Positions 60,924 to 64,000 of a DNA stretch of 64,000 nt are shown here, in pieces. The notes beneath the pieces are model-generated. The model did no database searches. It was not told the DNA's origin and was given only the letters and a program-made list of their open reading frames with translations. Each line of letters begins with the position of its first letter. Positions within the stretch are counted from its first letter, which is position 1. The position numbers and the translations under genes are program-made. Source of the stretch: Pseudomonadota bacterium (lineage in GTDB: Bacteria > Pseudomonadota > Gammaproteobacteria > Burkholderiales > Gallionellaceae). The DNA lies in contig JAJYYO010000012.1 in the NCBI GenBank assembly GCA_021800795.1, forward strand, positions 1-64,000, given 5' to 3'.

Positions 60924-61885
60924 ATCATCCTGTCAAACGTATCGAATCGCTTTATCGTGCCATGCAGCGCATCCGCCGTGTTGAGGAAGCCATCGCCGAT
61001 CGCTATGCGGCTCAGGAAATGCGTTGCCCGGTGCACCTGTCTATCGGTCAGGAGGCGGTGGCCGCCGGCGTGTGCGCGGCACTGACGCGACAAGACGGAG
61101 TTTTTAGCAGCCATAGAGCACATGCCCATTATCTGGCCAAGGGAGGTAACCTGACTGCCATGCTGGCCGAAATTTACGGTAAAGCTGAGGGTTGCTGCAA
61201 AGGCGTTGGCGGATCAATGCACATGATAGATCTGGCCGCGGGTTTTCTGGGAGCGGTGCCCATCGTTGGGGCCACCGTGCCTCTGGCGGTTGGTGCCGCC
61301 TGGGCTGCGAGGCTGCGCGGCGAAGATAAAGTGATCGCCGTGTTTTTTGGTGACGGCACCTTTGAGGAAGGTGTGGTGTACGAGTCCATCAACTTTGCCG
61401 TCCTGCATCAACTGCCCGTGTTGTTTGTCTGTGAAAACAATCTCTACGCGTGCTACACACGCTTGTCCGCGCGGCAGGCGGATCGTTCTATTCATGGCGT
61501 GGCTGCTGCCTGTGGATGCAGGGCCATGAATGTAGATGGAAATGATGCGCTGGCAGTATTCGATGCTGCCAGTCGTGCGGTTGCCGATTTGCGTGCCGGA
61601 AGCCATCCTGTCTTTCTTGAATGTTCAACGTATCGCTGGAGGGAGCATTGTGGCCCGAATATAGACGATGATCTGGGTTATCGTCCGGAAGCTGAAGTGG
61701 CTGAATGGATGTCCGCTTGCCCGGTAAATCGGCTCGCAACAATGCTGAACGTGCTTCCTGAAGGTCAGGATTTGTTGGTTAATATCGAACGCGAAATTGT
61801 CGAAGAAATAAATGATGCATTTATCTGTGCACTGGCTGGCAGCACGCCACTGCAAGCAGATTTGCCGGGATATTTGTATGCCTGA
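60920..61885 (+). CDS. Thiamine-diphosphate 2-oxoacid dehydrogenase E1 alpha-like protein
   Basis: 321 residues. The ThDP motif GDGTFEEGVVYES ... CENN is intact, and GVGGSMHMIDL resembles acetoin and branched-chain E1 alpha. Coupled to the glycosyltransferase upstream (ATGA) and overlaps the beta subunit gene by eight bases. E1 enzymes pass an acyl group to a lipoyl-bearing E2, but no E2 or E3 lies here; in glycan clusters such E1 pairs may act as carboligases or decarboxylases. Substrate not predictable. Confidence 0.85.
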   Translation: MNHPVKRIESLYRAMQRIRRVEEAIADRYAAQEMRCPVHLSIGQEAVAAGVCAALTRQDGVFSSHRAHAHYLAKGGNLTAMLAEIYGKAEGCCKGVGGSMHMIDLAAGFLGAVPIVGATVPLAVGAAWAARLRGEDKVIAVFFGDGTFEEGVVYESINFAVLHQLPVLFVCENNLYACYTRLSARQADRSIHGVAAACGCRAMNVDGNDALAVFDAASRAVADLRAGSHPVFLECSTYRWREHCGPNIDDDLGYRPEAEVAEWMSACPVNRLATMLNVLPEGQDLLVNIEREIVEEINDAFICALAGSTPLQADLPGYLYA

Positions 61886-62951
61886 AATAATTCGTAAAAT
61901 TACTCAGGCTGAAGCGATTCGTGAAGCGCTGGAACAGGCAATGGCGGCAGACGATCATGTCATTCTTATTGGAGAGGGTGTTCCCGATCCCAAGGGAATC
62001 TTTGGCACAACATCCGGGTTGCAGGAGCGTTTTGGCAAGACGCGCGTGTTCGATATGCCGCTTGCAGAGAATGGCATGACGGGCATCTGCATTGGTGCGG
62101 CTATTTCCGGCTTGCGCCCTGTGATGGTTCATCAACGCATAGACTTCGCCCTGCTGTGCATGGATCAACTCGTAAACAATGCCGCCAAGTGGCGTTACAT
62201 GTTCGCAGGTCAGGTGAGTGTGCCGCTGGTGGTCCGCGTCATCGTTGGACGGGGTTGGGGGCAGGGGCCACAGCACGCGCAAAGTTTGCAGGCCATGTTT
62301 GCTCACGTGCCGGGACTCAAGGTCGTGATGCCGTCGAGCGGATATGATGCAAAAGGAATGCTGCTGGCAGCGATTCGGGATGATAATCCGGTGATTTTTA
62401 TTGAGCATCGCTGGTTGCATGGTCTTGTCGATGATGTACCGACCAGGTCTTACACGGTGCCTCTGGATAAGGCTGAAATTCGCCGCTCCGGCAAGGATGC
62501 CACGCTGGTGGCATTTTCTTTCATGGTAGTCGAAGCGCTGCTGGCAGCGAAAGCGCTGGCTGATTTTGGCATTGATCTTGAAGTGATCGATGCGCGGTCG
62601 GTGCGCCCACTCGATATGACGACCATTATAAAATCAGTCAGGCACACAGGAACACTGATTGTCGTTGACACATCGTGGAAAACCGGCGGAATTGCAGGTG
62701 AAGTGGTCGCGGGTGTTGTCGAGGCTGAATTTGGCGCTTTGCATCGACCTCCCTTGCGTGTGGCGCTGCCGAACTTGCCGGCACCAACCTCGCACCATCT
62801 TAGCCGTGATTATTATCCGGATGCGCTTCATCTTTCACGCGCCATCGTAAGCCACCTTGATGCTGCGGTGCCCGATGCAGAGCTCGTCAGCCGACTGCTT
62901 CGATCCACGCCACACGATGTTCCCCAGCGGGAATTCAGTGGACCATTTTAG
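61878..62951 (+). CDS. Thiamine-diphosphate 2-oxoacid dehydrogenase E1 beta-like protein
   Basis: 357 residues from MPEIIRKITQAEAIREALEQA. Transketolase-like pyrimidine domain (residues 1-190, with MPLAENGMTGICIGAAISG) and C-terminal transketolase domain (FGIDLEVIDARSVRPLDM, VVDTSWKTGGIAGEVV). Pairs with the alpha subunit. The pair is like pyruvate/acetoin E1 beta proteins. ATG overlaps the alpha gene's stop. Confidence 0.85.
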   Translation: MPEIIRKITQAEAIREALEQAMAADDHVILIGEGVPDPKGIFGTTSGLQERFGKTRVFDMPLAENGMTGICIGAAISGLRPVMVHQRIDFALLCMDQLVNNAAKWRYMFAGQVSVPLVVRVIVGRGWGQGPQHAQSLQAMFAHVPGLKVVMPSSGYDAKGMLLAAIRDDNPVIFIEHRWLHGLVDDVPTRSYTVPLDKAEIRRSGKDATLVAFSFMVVEALLAAKALADFGIDLEVIDARSVRPLDMTTIIKSVRHTGTLIVVDTSWKTGGIAGEVVAGVVEAEFGALHRPPLRVALPNLPAPTSHHLSRDYYPDALHLSRAIVSHLDAAVPDAELVSRLLRSTPHDVPQREFSGPF

Positions 62952-62960
62952 GAAAAACAT

Positions 62961-64000
62961 ATGTCTGATCGCTACGCCATTGACAGTCACAAACTCATTT
63001 ATCATCCGCAGCGGGTGGCCAGCTTTCTCGATGCCAAAGATGACTGGGAAAAGATGAAAAAAATATATCCTTTGTATGTGGAGATATCACCGGTGGGTGC
63101 CTGTAATCACCGCTGTACTTTTTGCGCAGTAGACTACATTGGTTACAAGCCGACCCGTCTGTCGTTGCAGTACATCGAACGCACCCTGGCTGAGATGGGA
63201 GCGAAGGGCGTGAAGAGTGTCATGTTTGCCGGGGAAGGTGAACCCATGCTGCACAAGGAAATTGACCGTATGGTGATGGCAGCTCACGCCGCCGGTATCG
63301 ATACGGCAATGACCACTAATGCATCCGTGTTGTCCGATGCATTTGTCGAACGCGCGCTGCCACTGATGTCCTGGATCAAGGCGTCGGTCAATGCGGGGAC
63401 GGCGCAAACTTATGCACGTATACATCAAACCAAGGAAAGCGATTTTGATCGTGTCATGGGCAACCTCAAACGTATGGTGGAGGTGCGCAAAAGCGCAGGT
63501 TTTTCCTGCGTGCTGGGTGCGCAGATCGTGCTGCTGCCGGAAAATGCTGGCGAGGTTGAAACGCTCGCCCGTATTTGCCGTGATGAGATTGGTCTGGACT
63601 ATCTGGTGGTCAAACCCTATTCGCAGCACGCATCCAGCGTGACCACCACATACCAGGAAATCAACTATCAAGGTTACGCCGAACTGCAATCGAAACTGTC
63701 TGCATTCAATACGGACAAGTTCAACGTGATTTACCGTGAGAACACCATGAAAAAACACGATGAAGGTGATGCGGGTCGCTATACTAGTTGTCATGCCACG
63801 CCTGCCTTCTGGGGCTATATCATGTCAACAGGCGCAGTATACGGTTGCAGTGCCTATCTGCTTGATCCTCGTTTTGACTATGGCAATATCAATAAATTGT
63901 CCTTTAGCGATATTTGGGAAGGAGAGGGGCGGCACAAAAACTTCGTTTATGTTCGCGAAGAACTGGATATACGCGAATGCCGCCTTAACTGTCGTATGGA
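62961..64000 (+). CDS. Radical SAM protein, cluster gene B (runs off the window)
   Basis: 346 complete codons are present. GACNHRCTFCAVDYIG is the CxxxCxxC cluster site, followed by MFAGEGEPMLHKEID (GGEP equivalent) and, near the end, SCHATPAFWGYIMSTGAVYGCSAYLLD and IRECRLNCRM, which look like SPASM-type auxiliary cysteines. No stop before the window end. GGAAAAAC before the ATG is the ribosome site; nine bases after the E1 beta stop. It shares architecture with cluster gene A but has a different sequence. Confidence 0.87.
   Translation, partial: MSDRYAIDSHKLIYHPQRVASFLDAKDDWEKMKKIYPLYVEISPVGACNHRCTFCAVDYIGYKPTRLSLQYIERTLAEMGAKGVKSVMFAGEGEPMLHKEIDRMVMAAHAAGIDTAMTTNASVLSDAFVERALPLMSWIKASVNAGTAQTYARIHQTKESDFDRVMGNLKRMVEVRKSAGFSCVLGAQIVLLPENAGEVETLARICRDEIGLDYLVVKPYSQHASSVTTTYQEINYQGYAELQSKLSAFNTDKFNVIYRENTMKKHDEGDAGRYTSCHATPAFWGYIMSTGAVYGCSAYLLDPRFDYGNINKLSFSDIWEGEGRHKNFVYVREELDIRECRLNCRM

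Overview
The window is a continuous piece of a betaproteobacterial chromosome. The tmk-holB-tatD core, Hox-type hydrogenase, MnmH/SelD, GH57-containing glycogen cluster and many c-di-GMP proteins would suit a Nitrosomonadales or Gallionellaceae-like organism. That placement is inference from gene content, not a database match.

Layout: 0.0-9.0 kb is housekeeping (tmk, holB, tatD, a four-tRNA cluster, mnmH/selD, a YjfB-like motility protein, an exonuclease, a thioredoxin and a chemoreceptor), preceded by a heptamer repeat and a dead outer-membrane protein gene. 9.0-18.9 kb is a defence island: a type I restriction-modification system in the order hsdR-hsdS-hsdM, interleaved with a Fic protein, a VapBC-type toxin-antitoxin pair, an S23/Avd-like four-helix-bundle protein and a Bro-N protein, with palindromic and purine-rich repeats invading coding sequence. 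18.9-31.0 kb holds recQ, an orphan mlaF-like ATPase, a zinc-ribbon membrane protein and glycogen/maltodextrin genes (pgi, glgB, glgC, a GH57 hydrolase, malQ). 31.0-36.4 kb holds an HU gene, a compact stressosome-like operon (diguanylate cyclase, fused RsbT-RsbX protein, RsbR, RsbS-like STAS) and arsR-acr3. 36.4-41.6 kb is an operon for an NAD-linked [NiFe] hydrogenase (hoxF-U-Y-H plus maturation protease). 41.8-51.0 kb holds a PAS-GGDEF-EAL protein, a DUF2147 protein, a membrane-anchored TAXI protein, a degenerate EAL protein, a Lon-like protease and a Sel1/SPOR protein.

51.0-57.5 kb is a junction littered with insertion-sequence remains (IS110, IS66, IS3) around an AAA/DUF4143 ATPase, an adenylate-forming enzyme and a short-chain dehydrogenase lacking its glycine-rich loop. 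From 57.5 kb to the end is a surface-glycan or specialised-metabolite cluster: two GT9-type glycosyltransferases (the first very AT-rich), two radical SAM proteins and a two-subunit thiamine-diphosphate E1 enzyme with no E2/E3 partner, continuing beyond the window.

The strongest leads for undescribed biology are the stressosome-like module with a diguanylate cyclase as apparent output and a four-cysteine tail, the radical SAM/GT9/E1 cluster, and the modular defence island in which the hsdR 3' end is duplicated on the far side of fic.
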